From: CBDBON01 sp965208395
GTDB taxonomy: Bacteria; Chloroflexota; Dehalococcoidia; Lucifugimonadales; CBDBON01
Direction: 5' to 3'
DNA length: 64,000 bases
Assembly: GCA_965208395.1 (NCBI GenBank)
Contig: CBDBON010000003.1
Location: 1,364,001 to 1,428,000 of the forward strand
The notes under the pieces are model-generated. The model saw nothing but the letters and a program-made list of their open reading frames with translations, had not been told where the DNA came from and did not search any database. Of the stretch, positions 8,627 through 17,223 are shown one piece after another. The first letter of the stretch is position 1. Every line of letters begins with the position of its first letter. Position numbers and translations under genes: made by a program.

Positions 8627-9550
8627 ATGGTCAAAGAGCGCTTACGCCCTCTCCCCGCATTCCTCGTTGCCACTGTTGCGGCGGCGTTGTTGGGCGCGTG
8701 CGGAAATGAGGCGGCGGTCCAGGCTCCCACTGCGTCCCCAACGCCCCCGCCGACCGCCACTCCCCACCCCGGAGAGCTCGTCGCCGGCGTATGGGAGGGG
8801 ACGGTCACCATCCAGGGCAACCCGATCCCGTTGAAGATCGTCTTCTACGACGATCCCGGCGGCGTCTCCGCGGTGATAACGGCGCCTACCCAGGGGGTTA
8901 CCGATTTCCCACTTACGAACGTGAGGCTCTCTCCGGCCTTCGAGTCCATGAGGGTGGAGTTCGACTTCCCGGAGATCGAGTCGGTCTGGATCGGCGGACT
9001 GAGAGGGGATGAGATCACAGGAGACTTCTACCAGCCCAACGTCGAGCAGGCAGCGGTGCACGGGGTGTTCGAGCTTAAGCGCGTTGACGAAGCTCAATCG
9101 CGGCCGATCTCCGTGCCGGTCGTGCCCGCCGCAGGCCCCGATCGCGAGGTCGGCTACGGTGACATGGTAGAGGTCCACTACCACGGGACTCTCGACAGCG
9201 GCGTGGTGTTCGACAGCTCCGAGGGCAGAGACCCCCTCTCCTTCACGGTCGGTTCGGGACAGGTGATTCCCGGCTTCGACCAGGCCGTCCTGGGGCTGTC
9301 GATCGGCGACGAGGTGACGGTTCGGATCGAGCCGGAGGATGCCTACGGCCCACGCCTCGACGACCTGGTAGTTGAGTTGCCTACCGAGAACATGCCCGAG
9401 GGGCTTAACCCGGGAGACCGGATCACGAACAGGCAGGGCGCCGCTGCCGTGGTGGTCGAGGTCAACGAGGAGTTCGTGCGGATCGATGCGAACCACGAGC
9501 TGGCCGGCGAGGCGCTGACCTTCCGGATAGAGCTGGTGTCGATCCGCTAG
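8627..9550 (+). CDS. FKBP-type peptidyl-prolyl isomerase lipoprotein
   Basis: A 307-residue exported lipoprotein. I start it at the ATG at 8627, which has GGAG eight bases upstream, rather than an ATG 21 bases earlier. A basic N-terminus, a hydrophobic stretch and the lipobox LLGAC place the lipidated cysteine near residue 25; a Pro/Thr-rich linker follows. Residues about 50-150 form a beta-rich region of unknown type. The C-terminal half is an FKBP domain: VEVHYHGTLDSGVVFDSS, VIPGFDQAVLGLSIGDEVTV and PEDAYGPRLDDLV, with a SlyD-like insert-in-flap arrangement. It probably assists folding of secreted proteins outside the membrane. Confidence 0.87.
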   Translation: MVKERLRPLPAFLVATVAAALLGACGNEAAVQAPTASPTPPPTATPHPGELVAGVWEGTVTIQGNPIPLKIVFYDDPGGVSAVITAPTQGVTDFPLTNVRLSPAFESMRVEFDFPEIESVWIGGLRGDEITGDFYQPNVEQAAVHGVFELKRVDEAQSRPISVPVVPAAGPDREVGYGDMVEVHYHGTLDSGVVFDSSEGRDPLSFTVGSGQVIPGFDQAVLGLSIGDEVTVRIEPEDAYGPRLDDLVVELPTENMPEGLNPGDRITNRQGAAAVVVEVNEEFVRIDANHELAGEALTFRIELVSIR

Positions 9551-9554
9551 GTGG

Positions 9555-9560
9555 TATAAT
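9555..9560 (+). promoter_or_regulatory. -10 box upstream of SelA-like gene
   Basis: A perfect TATAAT lies 46 bases before the ATG at 9606 and directly after the FKBP stop. I see no good -35 hexamer at the right distance, so it may need an activator or may be fortuitous. It would drive the SelA-like/GMC/Ldh operon. Confidence 0.4.
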
Positions 9561-9605
9561 CTGCGTCGCGCGCTGAGGCGCGACAAGAACGACGGGGAGC
9601 GACAG

Positions 9606-10739
9606 ATGACAACAGGTAGCGATGGGGCCAGCATCTACCGGGCGTTGGGAGTCAAGCCGGTTATAACGGCCTCCGGTACTACAACCGCGTACGGCGGCAG
9701 CAAGCTGAGACCAGAGGTGATGGAGGTGATGAACAGCGCCTCCACGGTCATGGTCGAGCTCGACGAGCTGAACAGGGCGGCAGGCAAGGTGATCGCAGAG
9801 GTGACGGGCGCGGAGGCAGGGTTCGTCGCCAGCGGAGCTGCGGGCGGCCTGGTGCTTCAGGCTGCCGCGGTCGTCGCCGGGTCGGACCCGATCAAGATGG
9901 CGCAGCTGCCGAACACGGAGGGGCTGAAGAACGAGATCATCATTCACAGAAGTCACCGCTTCGCCTACGACCAGTGCTACCGCTCGGTCGGCGCCAGGTT
10001 CGTGGAGATCGGAGACGGGCGGCGCTGTCAGCCGTGGCAGCTCGAGGCGGCCTTCAGCGACCGGACGGCCGCGGTGGCCTACCTGTTCGCGCCCTTCGTC
10101 TCGCGCCGGGCGCTGCCGCTGGAGCAGGTGGCGGAGATGGCCCACGCGCGTGACGTCCCGGTGATCGTCGATGCCGCGTCCTTCCTCCCGCCGCGCGCGA
10201 ATCTGAGGCGCATCATCGCCGAGGGCGCCGACATGGTCATCTACAGCGGCGGCAAGGCGGTGCGCGGCCCGCAGGGGACCGGCATCCTGTGCGGACGGGC
10301 CGACCTGATCGAGGCGGCCGCTGCCAACGCCGCCCCCCACCAGTTCATCGGTAGGGGGATGAAGGTGGCGAAGGAGGAGATCGTAGGGCTGACGACGGCG
10401 CTGCGTATCTTCGTCGACGAGGATGAGGACGCCGAGAACGAGCTCTTCACCGAGATGAGCCGCCAAGTGGTGGACGCGTTGATCGAGGTTCCAGGACTTC
10501 TCGTGACCGTCCAACACGACGAATGGAACTACCTGGTCCCGCACGCTGAGATCAAATTCACGCGGGATTGGACGGGGCCCAGCCGCGACGAGGTGCTCGA
10601 ACGGATGGCGCAGGGTGACCCTCCCATCTTCCTCCACTCCCTGGGCAACCCGGACGAGCTCGCGGTCGACCCCATCAACCTGGATCAACAGGAGCTGGAC
10701 ACGGTCATCCGGCGTCTGCGCGAGGAGCTGCTGGGCTGA
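9606..10739 (+). CDS. SelA-like PLP-dependent enzyme (DgaE / selenocysteine-synthase superfamily)
   Basis: A 377-residue fold-type I PLP enzyme of the SelA-like family that includes D-glucosaminate-6-phosphate ammonia-lyase. VIVDAASFLPP supplies the PLP-binding aspartate and YSGGKAVRGPQGTGILCG the Schiff-base lysine (about residue 218). True SelA is unlikely: no selB, selD or tRNA-Sec is present and the protein is shorter than typical SelA. ATG start with GGGGAG eight bases upstream. It heads an apparent catabolic operon with a GMC oxidoreductase and an Ldh-family dehydrogenase, which suggests elimination or racemisation of an amino or sugar acid. Substrate not determinable. Confidence 0.8.
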   Translation: MTTGSDGASIYRALGVKPVITASGTTTAYGGSKLRPEVMEVMNSASTVMVELDELNRAAGKVIAEVTGAEAGFVASGAAGGLVLQAAAVVAGSDPIKMAQLPNTEGLKNEIIIHRSHRFAYDQCYRSVGARFVEIGDGRRCQPWQLEAAFSDRTAAVAYLFAPFVSRRALPLEQVAEMAHARDVPVIVDAASFLPPRANLRRIIAEGADMVIYSGGKAVRGPQGTGILCGRADLIEAAAANAAPHQFIGRGMKVAKEEIVGLTTALRIFVDEDEDAENELFTEMSRQVVDALIEVPGLLVTVQHDEWNYLVPHAEIKFTRDWTGPSRDEVLERMAQGDPPIFLHSLGNPDELAVDPINLDQQELDTVIRRLREELLG

Positions 10740-10787
10740 CATAGCCTCCTCGCGGTCGGACGGTCCTGGCAGGCGCGAGGTGATGCG

Positions 10788-12335
10788 ATGAGGTACGACA
10801 CGGTCGTCGTAGGCTCCGGCTCGGCGGGCGCTGCGCTGGCAGTCCGCCTGTCGGAAGACCCCCACCGCTCGGTCCTGCTGCTGGAGGCGGGCCCGGACTA
10901 CCCCGACTTGGAGCACCTTCCTGAAGAGGTGAAATACGGCTACGCTACCGGCGCCGATGTGATGGTGAGCGACCACAACTGGCAGTTCATCGGCAAGGCG
11001 ACGGAGACGGCGCCGCCGATGATGGTGCCGAGAGGGAAGGTCACCGGCGGCTCCAGCGCCATCAACGGTCAGGTGTTCATACGAGGCCTCCCCGAGGACT
11101 ACGACTCATGGGCCGATCTGGGCAACGACGAGTGGAGCTTCGAAAAGGTGCTCCCATTCCTCAGGAAGCTGGAGACGGATGTCGACTTCCGAGACGACTT
11201 CCACGGAACGGACGGGCCGATCATCGCCCGTCGCTTCAAGCGTCACGAGTGGCTGCCGGCGCAGACGGCATTCAACGACGCGTGCGTCTCGGCGGGGTTT
11301 CCCCATAGCGCCGACTTCAACCATCCCGACTCGACCGGGGTGAGCCCGACAGCGTTCAACAACCCGGACGGCATCCGGTGGAGCACTGCGCTGGGCTATC
11401 TGAACATGGCCCGGCATCGAGTCAACCTGACGGTCAGGCCGGACTGTATGGCCCACCGGATCGTCTTCGACGGACGACGGGCGGTGGGCGTGGAGGTGGA
11501 GAGCGGTGGCGAGATGTTCGTCGCCGAGGGTCAGGAGACCGTGCTGTGCACCGGCGCCGTCGGTTCGCCGCAGCTTCTGATGCTGTCGGGAGTCGGTCCT
11601 GCGGACCATCTGAGGAGCCTCGGCATAGAGGTCCTGGCAGACCGTCCCGGAGTCGGGCAGAACCTGAGAGACCATCCGATGGTCTACGTTACCTGGAAGA
11701 CGAAGGAGGGGCACCAGTTCGATGGTCTTGCCCCGCGGGGCGGGTTTGTCTTGCGCTACACGGCCGAGGGTTCCCAGTTCCGCAACGACATGATCTTCTT
11801 CATGAGCTCCTACGCCACGGCGCTGGTCAACCGGGGTGGCTCGCGTATGGAGCCGCTCGGGATCCGGATGCTGGTCACCCTGTTCCTCGCGCTCGGGGCC
11901 GGAGAGCTGCTGCTGACGTCGAGGGACCCCAACGTCCAGCCCTTTCTCGACTTCAACTATCTACAGGAGCCGTTCGACCGGCAGCGCATGCGGGACGGGG
12001 TACGACTCGCGCTGAAGCTGGCCGAGCACGAGGAGTTTCGGAAGATCATCGACCATCGGCTGGAGCCACTCGACTCCGACCTGGAGTCCGACGAGGCGTT
12101 GGACGAGTGGATGATGCGGGAGGCGACGACCGGGCAACACATCTCCGGCACATGCAAGATGGGGCCTGCGTCGGACCCGATGGCGGTCGTCGACCAGTAC
12201 GGAAAGGTCCACGGGTTGGAGGGACTTCGCGTCGTCGACGCGTCTATCATGCCAGACTGCGTTAGAGCCAACACGAACGTGACGTCCATAATGATCGGCG
12301 AGCGGGTGGCCGACTTCATGCGCAGCGGCAGATAG
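10788..12335 (+). CDS. GMC family FAD-dependent oxidoreductase (choline dehydrogenase-like)
   Basis: A 515-residue glucose-methanol-choline oxidoreductase. It begins with the FAD Rossmann motif VVVGSGSAGAALA (5-17) and acidic LLEAGPDY. GMC signature 1 is PRGKVTGGSSAINGQVFIRG and signature 2 is GAVGSPQLLMLSGVGP; the catalytic His lies in GQHISGTCKMGP near the C-terminus, followed by RVVDASIMPDC. No signal peptide. It lies 48 bases after the SelA-like gene and 18 before the Ldh gene. Members oxidise alcohols to aldehydes or acids; the substrate here is unknown. Confidence 0.93.
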   Translation: MRYDTVVVGSGSAGAALAVRLSEDPHRSVLLLEAGPDYPDLEHLPEEVKYGYATGADVMVSDHNWQFIGKATETAPPMMVPRGKVTGGSSAINGQVFIRGLPEDYDSWADLGNDEWSFEKVLPFLRKLETDVDFRDDFHGTDGPIIARRFKRHEWLPAQTAFNDACVSAGFPHSADFNHPDSTGVSPTAFNNPDGIRWSTALGYLNMARHRVNLTVRPDCMAHRIVFDGRRAVGVEVESGGEMFVAEGQETVLCTGAVGSPQLLMLSGVGPADHLRSLGIEVLADRPGVGQNLRDHPMVYVTWKTKEGHQFDGLAPRGGFVLRYTAEGSQFRNDMIFFMSSYATALVNRGGSRMEPLGIRMLVTLFLALGAGELLLTSRDPNVQPFLDFNYLQEPFDRQRMRDGVRLALKLAEHEEFRKIIDHRLEPLDSDLESDEALDEWMMREATTGQHISGTCKMGPASDPMAVVDQYGKVHGLEGLRVVDASIMPDCVRANTNVTSIMIGERVADFMRSGR

Positions 12336-12353
12336 GATATTTAGGGGGTACTT

Positions 12354-13445
12354 ATGCTCGAACGGTTCAAGGTCCCTGCAGAGGACCAGGTCAACATCGA
12401 ACACGAGTCGCTGCGCGAGACGGTGACCGCCATCTTCGAGAAGATGGGCGTGGATCGGGAAGACGCCGCCCTCGGCGCCGACGTCCTGGTAAGCACAGAT
12501 CTGCGAGGCGTCGAGACCCACGGCGTCTCCAACATGCTGCGGGAGTACGTGGAGAAGTACAACTCGGGCGAGCTGAACCCGCGTCCCGTGTGGCGTATCG
12601 TCCGCGAGTCGCCCAGCACGGCCACGATAGACGCCGACCGCGGACTGGCGGTGATCCTCGGCCCGAAGGCGATGCAGATCGCCATAGACAAGGCCAAGAG
12701 CGTCGGCGTCGGAATGGTCACGATGTACAACGCGGGCCACTCGGGCGCGATCGGCCACCACGCGATGCTGGCCGCACGGCAGGACATGATCGGGGTCTGC
12801 ATGACTGCGGGCGGGATGATCGTGCCCCCCACATTCGGCGCGGAGGCTCGTCTCGGCACTAACCCGATAGCGATCGCCGCCCCGGCGAAGAGCGAGGCCC
12901 CCTTCCTGTTCGACGCGGCGATGTCGGCGATCGCGGGAAACAAGGTCGGGCTCGCCCAGCGGGTCGGCGCCAACCTGCTGCCGGGATGGGTCTCAGACGC
13001 GGACGGGACTCCCTTTACCGAGGAGACCCCCGTCAGGGAGCGCGGCGACTACCACATCCTGCCCCTGGGAGGCACCAGGGAGCTGGGCTCCCACAAGGGG
13101 TATGGGTTCGGCCTGATGGCCGAGATCCTGACGACGACGCTTGCGGGCGACGTGCCCAGCATGCTGGCGTCCCCGTCGGGAGCGGGCCATCACAGCTTCA
13201 CCGCCTACGACATCGCCGCATTCACCGACCTGGAGACCTTCAAGCGGAACATGGACGAGATGCTGAAGACGCTCCGCGAGACGCCGCCCGCGCCCGGGCA
13301 CGACAGGGTGCTATATCCCGGTCTGTCGGAGCAGGAAGAGGAGACGTCGAGGCGTGCGCACGGTATCCCGCTGCACCAGGAGGTCGTCGACTGGTTCGAG
13401 CACATCGCCGGAGAGCTGTCGGTGCCACGCCTCCGGACGGTCTAG
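12354..13445 (+). CDS. Ldh family oxidoreductase (type-2 malate/L-lactate/ureidoglycolate dehydrogenase)
   Basis: A 363-residue member of the type-2 malate/lactate dehydrogenase family, which oxidises 2-hydroxy acids with NAD(P) and does not use a classical Rossmann fold. The markers are DLRGVETHGVSNMLREY with the catalytic His (about 57-73), NAGHSGAIGHHAMLA and the NPIAIAAPAK motif. A GSHKGYGFGLMAEILT block matches the family. ATG preceded by GGGGG. It is last in the operon with the SelA-like and GMC genes. Together these could take a hydroxylated or aminated acid to a keto acid. Confidence 0.9.
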   Translation: MLERFKVPAEDQVNIEHESLRETVTAIFEKMGVDREDAALGADVLVSTDLRGVETHGVSNMLREYVEKYNSGELNPRPVWRIVRESPSTATIDADRGLAVILGPKAMQIAIDKAKSVGVGMVTMYNAGHSGAIGHHAMLAARQDMIGVCMTAGGMIVPPTFGAEARLGTNPIAIAAPAKSEAPFLFDAAMSAIAGNKVGLAQRVGANLLPGWVSDADGTPFTEETPVRERGDYHILPLGGTRELGSHKGYGFGLMAEILTTTLAGDVPSMLASPSGAGHHSFTAYDIAAFTDLETFKRNMDEMLKTLRETPPAPGHDRVLYPGLSEQEEETSRRAHGIPLHQEVVDWFEHIAGELSVPRLRTV

Positions 13446-13508
13446 GACGAGGAAATCAACTACTCCGAGGATCGACGAACGGGCCTGGCCTGGAAGCAGT
13501 CACCGATA

Positions 13509-14957
13509 CTACGGTTGATCTCGAACAGCGGTGTCAGTTGACTCCGGGAGTAGATTCACCAGATCCGGCGGGTGCATCGTGTGCCAGTCGGTGAGGGACT
13601 GGTACGCGGTGGCCACGGCGATGACGGTGTTGTCGTCGTATGCGCGGCCCATGAACTGTATCCCGGTCGGCAGACCCTGGTCTGAGAAGCCGCTGGGCAC
13701 CGATATGGCTGGCAGTCCGGCGACGTTGCCGAGGGCGCCGAGCAGATCTTTGTAGCTCGGCGGGTCTGAACCCCGGAACTCGGTCCCAAGCGGGGCGGCG
13801 ATCCAGCCTGTCGTCGGTCCGGCGATAGCGTCCACACTCGAGAGAAGATCGTCGGCAACGCGGCACATCACCCCGCGCAGGCGCTGAGCCTTCAGGTAGT
13901 CTCTCGCCGACACGGCCCGCCTCGCAACGTGCCCGTAGCGGTCCTCGGGCGCGGTGAGCTCCCGGACCTGACCACTGTCGACTATCTCTTCGAGAGAGCT
14001 GGATGCCTCTGCGGAGATGATCGTCTCGGCCACCGCGCCGTAAGGGAGGTCCGGCAGCTGTACCCGTTCGATGTCCGCGATCTGCGCCAGAATCTCCAGT
14101 GCAGCGTCGAAGTTGGCTCGCACCGAGGGGTTGGCGCCGGCCGTGGCGTCCTCCAGCACGCCCAGCCTGAACCGCTGAGGCGCGTCGGCAGACGGCTGGT
14201 ACGAGTAGGACCTGTCAGTGGCGGATGGATCGTTCGGGTCGCCCCCCGCGATCGCGTCGAGCACGAGACCGCAGTCGTCGGCGGTGAGGCACATCGGCCC
14301 CAGCTTGTCGAGAGTCCAGGATAGCGCCATCGCGCCGTACCGGCTGACCCGTCCGTATGTCGGCCGCAGTCCGGCGATGCCGCAGTTGTTGGCGGGCGAC
14401 AGTATCGATCCACGGGTTTCCGATCCGATGGAGAACGGGACGAGTCCCGCGGCGACCGCGGACCCCGAGCCGCTGGACGAGCCTCCGGCCCAGTGATCGA
14501 GGTCCCAGGGCGTCTTGCACGGGCCGGTGAAGGAGGCGTCGGGTTGACGATACCCCATGCCGCCGGCCAGCTCGATCATTGCGAGCTTGGCAACCAGGAC
14601 GGCGCCCGCGTCGGTCAACCTCCTGACGACGGTCGCGTCGTAATCGAAGGTCTGGTCACGAAGCGGCGCTGCGCCCCAGGTGGTCGGGATGCCGCCCGCG
14701 GTCGCCAGCAGGTCCTTGACCCCGTAGGGGACGCCGTGGAGCGCCCCCCTGTAGCAGCCCGAGGCGATTTCCTTCTCGGCCGCCCGCGCCTCTGCTAGTG
14801 CGCGGCTCCGCGTAACCGTTACGACCGAGTTGTAGCGGGGCCCCAGAGTTTCGAGTCGGTCGATGAAGAGCTCGGCCAGCTCGACCGGCGAGGCCTGTCG
14901 GCGGCGAAGGAGCCCGCCCATCTCGCGCACCGGGAGGAAGACTGGGGCGATGCCCAT
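13509..14957 (-). CDS. Amidase signature family hydrolase (AtzE/GatA-like)
   Basis: A 482-residue amidase-signature enzyme. The Ser-cisSer-Lys triad is visible: lysine in YGVKDLLATAGG (about 79), and the glycine/serine-rich GGSSSGSGSAVAAGL followed by SIGSETRGSILSPA. ATG start with AAGGAGG eight bases upstream. A small AtzG/GatC-like gene precedes it; in the biuret hydrolase system such a subunit pairs with the amidase AtzE, so this could be a two-subunit amidase. That upstream gene is damaged or altered here. The amidase converges on the Ldh gene over 63 bases. Substrate unknown. Confidence 0.9.
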   Translation of the reverse strand: MGIAPVFLPVREMGGLLRRRQASPVELAELFIDRLETLGPRYNSVVTVTRSRALAEARAAEKEIASGCYRGALHGVPYGVKDLLATAGGIPTTWGAAPLRDQTFDYDATVVRRLTDAGAVLVAKLAMIELAGGMGYRQPDASFTGPCKTPWDLDHWAGGSSSGSGSAVAAGLVPFSIGSETRGSILSPANNCGIAGLRPTYGRVSRYGAMALSWTLDKLGPMCLTADDCGLVLDAIAGGDPNDPSATDRSYSYQPSADAPQRFRLGVLEDATAGANPSVRANFDAALEILAQIADIERVQLPDLPYGAVAETIISAEASSSLEEIVDSGQVRELTAPEDRYGHVARRAVSARDYLKAQRLRGVMCRVADDLLSSVDAIAGPTTGWIAAPLGTEFRGSDPPSYKDLLGALGNVAGLPAISVPSGFSDQGLPTGIQFMGRAYDDNTVIAVATAYQSLTDWHTMHPPDLVNLLPESTDTAVRDQP

Positions 14958-15184
14958 CGGTCAGTCCTCCTTCCTATAGGGGACGAATAGGGGACGAACG
15001 CGGTGGGAGGTTCATCGGCGTTCGACAGCCGGACAGCTCGCAGCTGTTCGGCGCTGGATACTGCGGCGTCGACCATTCGCCGAACATCTTCGAGCTGCTC
15101 CCCGGAGAGCGTCCCGCCGCCCAGCTCGACTGCCAGGTCATACAGGATTTCGCGCTCGCTGCGGTCCGATGTGGGGTTGGCCAT
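14819..15184 (-). CDS. AtzG/GatC-like small amidase subunit with frame-shifted C-terminus
   Basis: The first 66 residues resemble the small GatC-fold proteins that precede AtzE-type amidases: a helix with LSGEQLEDVRRMVDAAVSSA, then LRAVRLSNADEPPTAFVPY, matching the family's Leu-...-Glu-Pro-...-Phe-x-Pro ending. A perfect 11-bp tandem duplication at 14977-14998 then shifts the frame, so the open frame runs another 55 residues across the amidase start as low-quality, Ser/Arg-rich sequence. Deleting one copy would end the protein as PYRKED at the TGA at 14961-14963, a 70-residue product whose stop is three bases from the amidase ATG. I therefore read this as a recently altered or broken subunit gene, or an assembly error. 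Confidence 0.65.
   Translation of the reverse strand: MANPTSDRSEREILYDLAVELGGGTLSGEQLEDVRRMVDAAVSSAEQLRAVRLSNADEPPTAFVPYSSPIGRRTDRWASPQSSSRCARWAGSFAADRPRRSSWPSSSSTDSKLWGPATTRS
14977..14998. repeat. 11-bp perfect tandem duplication
   Basis: TAGGGGACGAA occurs twice head to tail with no mismatch. Because 11 is not a multiple of three, it changes the reading frame at the end of the AtzG-like gene. It also lies just upstream of the amidase Shine-Dalgarno site, which is left intact. Confidence 0.95.
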
Positions 15185-15241
15185 GGCGGTTGAATCTTGC
15201 CGCGCGGGGCAGGCGGTGTCAATACTCCGGTGCTGTCTGTC

Positions 15242-16636
15242 TCATAGCGTCTGGGTTATGACGCCGATGAAGATGGAGGCGAGCCCCAGGTAGACCAGGA
15301 AGCCGAGGACGTCGGTCATGGTGGTGACCGCTACGGCGGAGGCTAGGGCCGGATCGATACGCAGGGCGCGAAGCGTCAGTGGGACAACGACTCCGCTCAC
15401 TCCGGCAACGACGAGGTTGCAGACCATTGCGATCGCCACGATTAGTGCCATATATTCGCTGCCCTTCCAGACCAGCGTGATGAGTCCGATGACGAGCCCC
15501 AACGCCGCTCCGTGCACCAGGCCGAGACCGATCTCCTTCGCCAGGAGCCTCTTTGTAGTTCCAGGGCCGAGCTCGCCGAGTGCGATCGAGCGGACGATGA
15601 GGATCAGCGTCTGGGTGCCGGCGATGCCGCCCTGGCCGGCGATGACGGGAAGGAATACCGCCAGCGCCACCGCGCGGTCGAGGGTCGATTCGAACAGAGT
15701 GATTGCGAGCCCGGCTAGGATCGCCGTACCGAGGTTGACGAAGAGCCACGGCAGCCGGCCGCGCACCGCGCCCCAGAAGGGCCCAAGCGCCTTCTCTTCA
15801 TCGCCTACTCCTATCATCCGGTACATGTCTTCCGTGGCCTCGTCTTCGAAGACGTCGATCATGTGCTCCAGCTTCAGTATGCCCATCAGCTTGCCGTTGT
15901 CGTCGACGACGGCAAGCCGCCTCAGGTTGTAGCGACCCATGAGCCGGGCGCACTGTTCCTGGTCGGTGTGCGTCGGGACTGAGAAGATGGGATCCGCCCT
16001 CATCAGTAGCGAGATGCGCTGCGTCGGAAGCCCGAGCACGAGATCGGCAAGATCTATGGTGCCGAGTAGGACTCCCCGGTGGTCGACCACGAAGAGGTGG
16101 GACACATCGTTGGGATCGAGCTCCTTGCCGTCTCTTCTGACGAAGGCCATCGCCTGGGCGACGGTCATCTCGTTGCCAAGCGCTATGAACTCCGGGGTCA
16201 TCAGGCCGCCGGCCGCGTCGTCATCGTACTTGAGCAGCGGCGCGACATCCTCCGACTCGTCCATGTCCTTCAGCGTCCTGGCCGCCATCTGCTCAGGAAG
16301 ATGCCTGAGAACGTCGGCTGCCACGTGCGGGCTCGCCTCATCGAGGACGCGGGGCAGGCGACGCGGTCCTATTTCGAGAGCGACCTCATCTGCCTGAGTC
16401 GGGGGCAGCTCGTCGATGATCTGTCCGAGAGCCTGGGGCGTGAGCCAGCCGAGCAGCCGCTTGCGGAAATCTCGGGGGAGTCGCGCGACCACGTCGGCCT
16501 GGTCCGGCGCCCTCAGCCGGGACAGCCTGACTATCGCCTCTGCGGACATCGAGGTCTCAAGCAGCCTGCGGATCACCGTGATCTCTTCGTCGACCGCGGC
16601 GGTCTCAGGGACGGCAGTCCGGTTCGTATGCTCCAT
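15242..16636 (-). CDS. mgtE: Magnesium transporter MgtE
   Basis: A 464-residue Mg2+ channel. Residues 1-130 form the helical MgtE N-domain, followed by two CBS domains (LTP-like GGLMTPEFIALGNEMTV near 142 and DPIFSVPTHTDQEQ near 200) and a five-helix membrane domain. The pore signature is VFLPVIAGQGGIAGTQTLIL. The start is the ATG at 16636, where it shares one base with the stop of the PAP2 gene (TGATG). CBS domains act as the Mg sensor, so no RNA switch is needed, and none is seen since the gene is mid-operon. Confidence 0.94.
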   Translation of the reverse strand: MEHTNRTAVPETAAVDEEITVIRRLLETSMSAEAIVRLSRLRAPDQADVVARLPRDFRKRLLGWLTPQALGQIIDELPPTQADEVALEIGPRRLPRVLDEASPHVAADVLRHLPEQMAARTLKDMDESEDVAPLLKYDDDAAGGLMTPEFIALGNEMTVAQAMAFVRRDGKELDPNDVSHLFVVDHRGVLLGTIDLADLVLGLPTQRISLLMRADPIFSVPTHTDQEQCARLMGRYNLRRLAVVDDNGKLMGILKLEHMIDVFEDEATEDMYRMIGVGDEEKALGPFWGAVRGRLPWLFVNLGTAILAGLAITLFESTLDRAVALAVFLPVIAGQGGIAGTQTLILIVRSIALGELGPGTTKRLLAKEIGLGLVHGAALGLVIGLITLVWKGSEYMALIVAIAMVCNLVVAGVSGVVVPLTLRALRIDPALASAVAVTTMTDVLGFLVYLGLASIFIGVITQTL

Positions 16637-17223
16637 CAGGCCAGGCACAGAATGCGGGCGGCCTTCACCACCCAGGTGGGCAACGGCTGGAGGAGGTTCT
16701 TCAGTCCCAGCGTGAGGCAGGTTACGACGACGCCTATGGCCGCGCCGGCAGCTATGTCCAGCGGATAGTGGACTCCGACATAGACCCGCCCAAACCCGTA
16801 CAGGGCGGCCGCCGCTACCAGGAAGAGGCCGATCGGCCGATTTACCGCCCACACAGCAGCCGCGATAGCCACGGCTGCGGCTGCCGAGTTGGAGGGGAAG
16901 GACGAGTCGGTGGGTCTGTAGAAGAGCAGTTCGACGTCTAGTCCGGGGGCATCGAACGGGCGGGGCCTGAAATAGAAGATGTTGACGATGAATACCGATA
17001 GACTGGAGAGCCCCATGGAGGCGAGTGCAACGAACAGCCCTATCTGGTGGCGCATCCGCGCCCGTTCATCCTGGCCTGTGAACCAGAGGGCCACCAGAGT
17101 CAGAGCCATGGCGACCGGAACCAGATAGTCGCTGGCAATCCATCTCACGACGTTGTCGAGCGGTGAGAAGTTGCCGGCGATCCCGTTTATCCAGAGAAAT
17201 AGCTTCTCATCTGCTGTCGCCAA
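16636..17223 (-). CDS. PAP2-superfamily membrane protein, variant active site
   Basis: A 195-residue membrane protein of the PAP2 phosphatase fold with five or six hydrophobic helices. The C1 region reads NIFYFRPRPF and the C3 region GRVYVGVHYPLDIAAG with its nucleophilic His. The C2 motif, normally PSGH or PSDH, is PSNS here, so the usual general-acid histidine is missing. The only in-frame start is TTG at 17223, since an in-frame TAG sits just upstream. It overlaps the upstream membrane gene by 37 bases and mgtE by one. It might be an undecaprenyl-pyrophosphate phosphatase relative, or inactive. Confidence 0.8.
   Translation of the reverse strand: MATADEKLFLWINGIAGNFSPLDNVVRWIASDYLVPVAMALTLVALWFTGQDERARMRHQIGLFVALASMGLSSLSVFIVNIFYFRPRPFDAPGLDVELLFYRPTDSSFPSNSAAAAVAIAAAVWAVNRPIGLFLVAAAALYGFGRVYVGVHYPLDIAAGAAIGVVVTCLTLGLKNLLQPLPTWVVKAARILCLA

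Noticed and set aside
9606..10739. True selenocysteine synthase (SelA) and a Sec-decoding system
   Set aside because: No selB, selD or tRNA-Sec is visible, no gene needs in-frame UGA, and the protein is shorter than normal SelA; the DgaE-like branch fits better.
9462..10976. 504-codon minus-strand open frame
   Set aside because: It is a shadow of the SelA-like gene; the complementary strand has the PLP-lysine motif.
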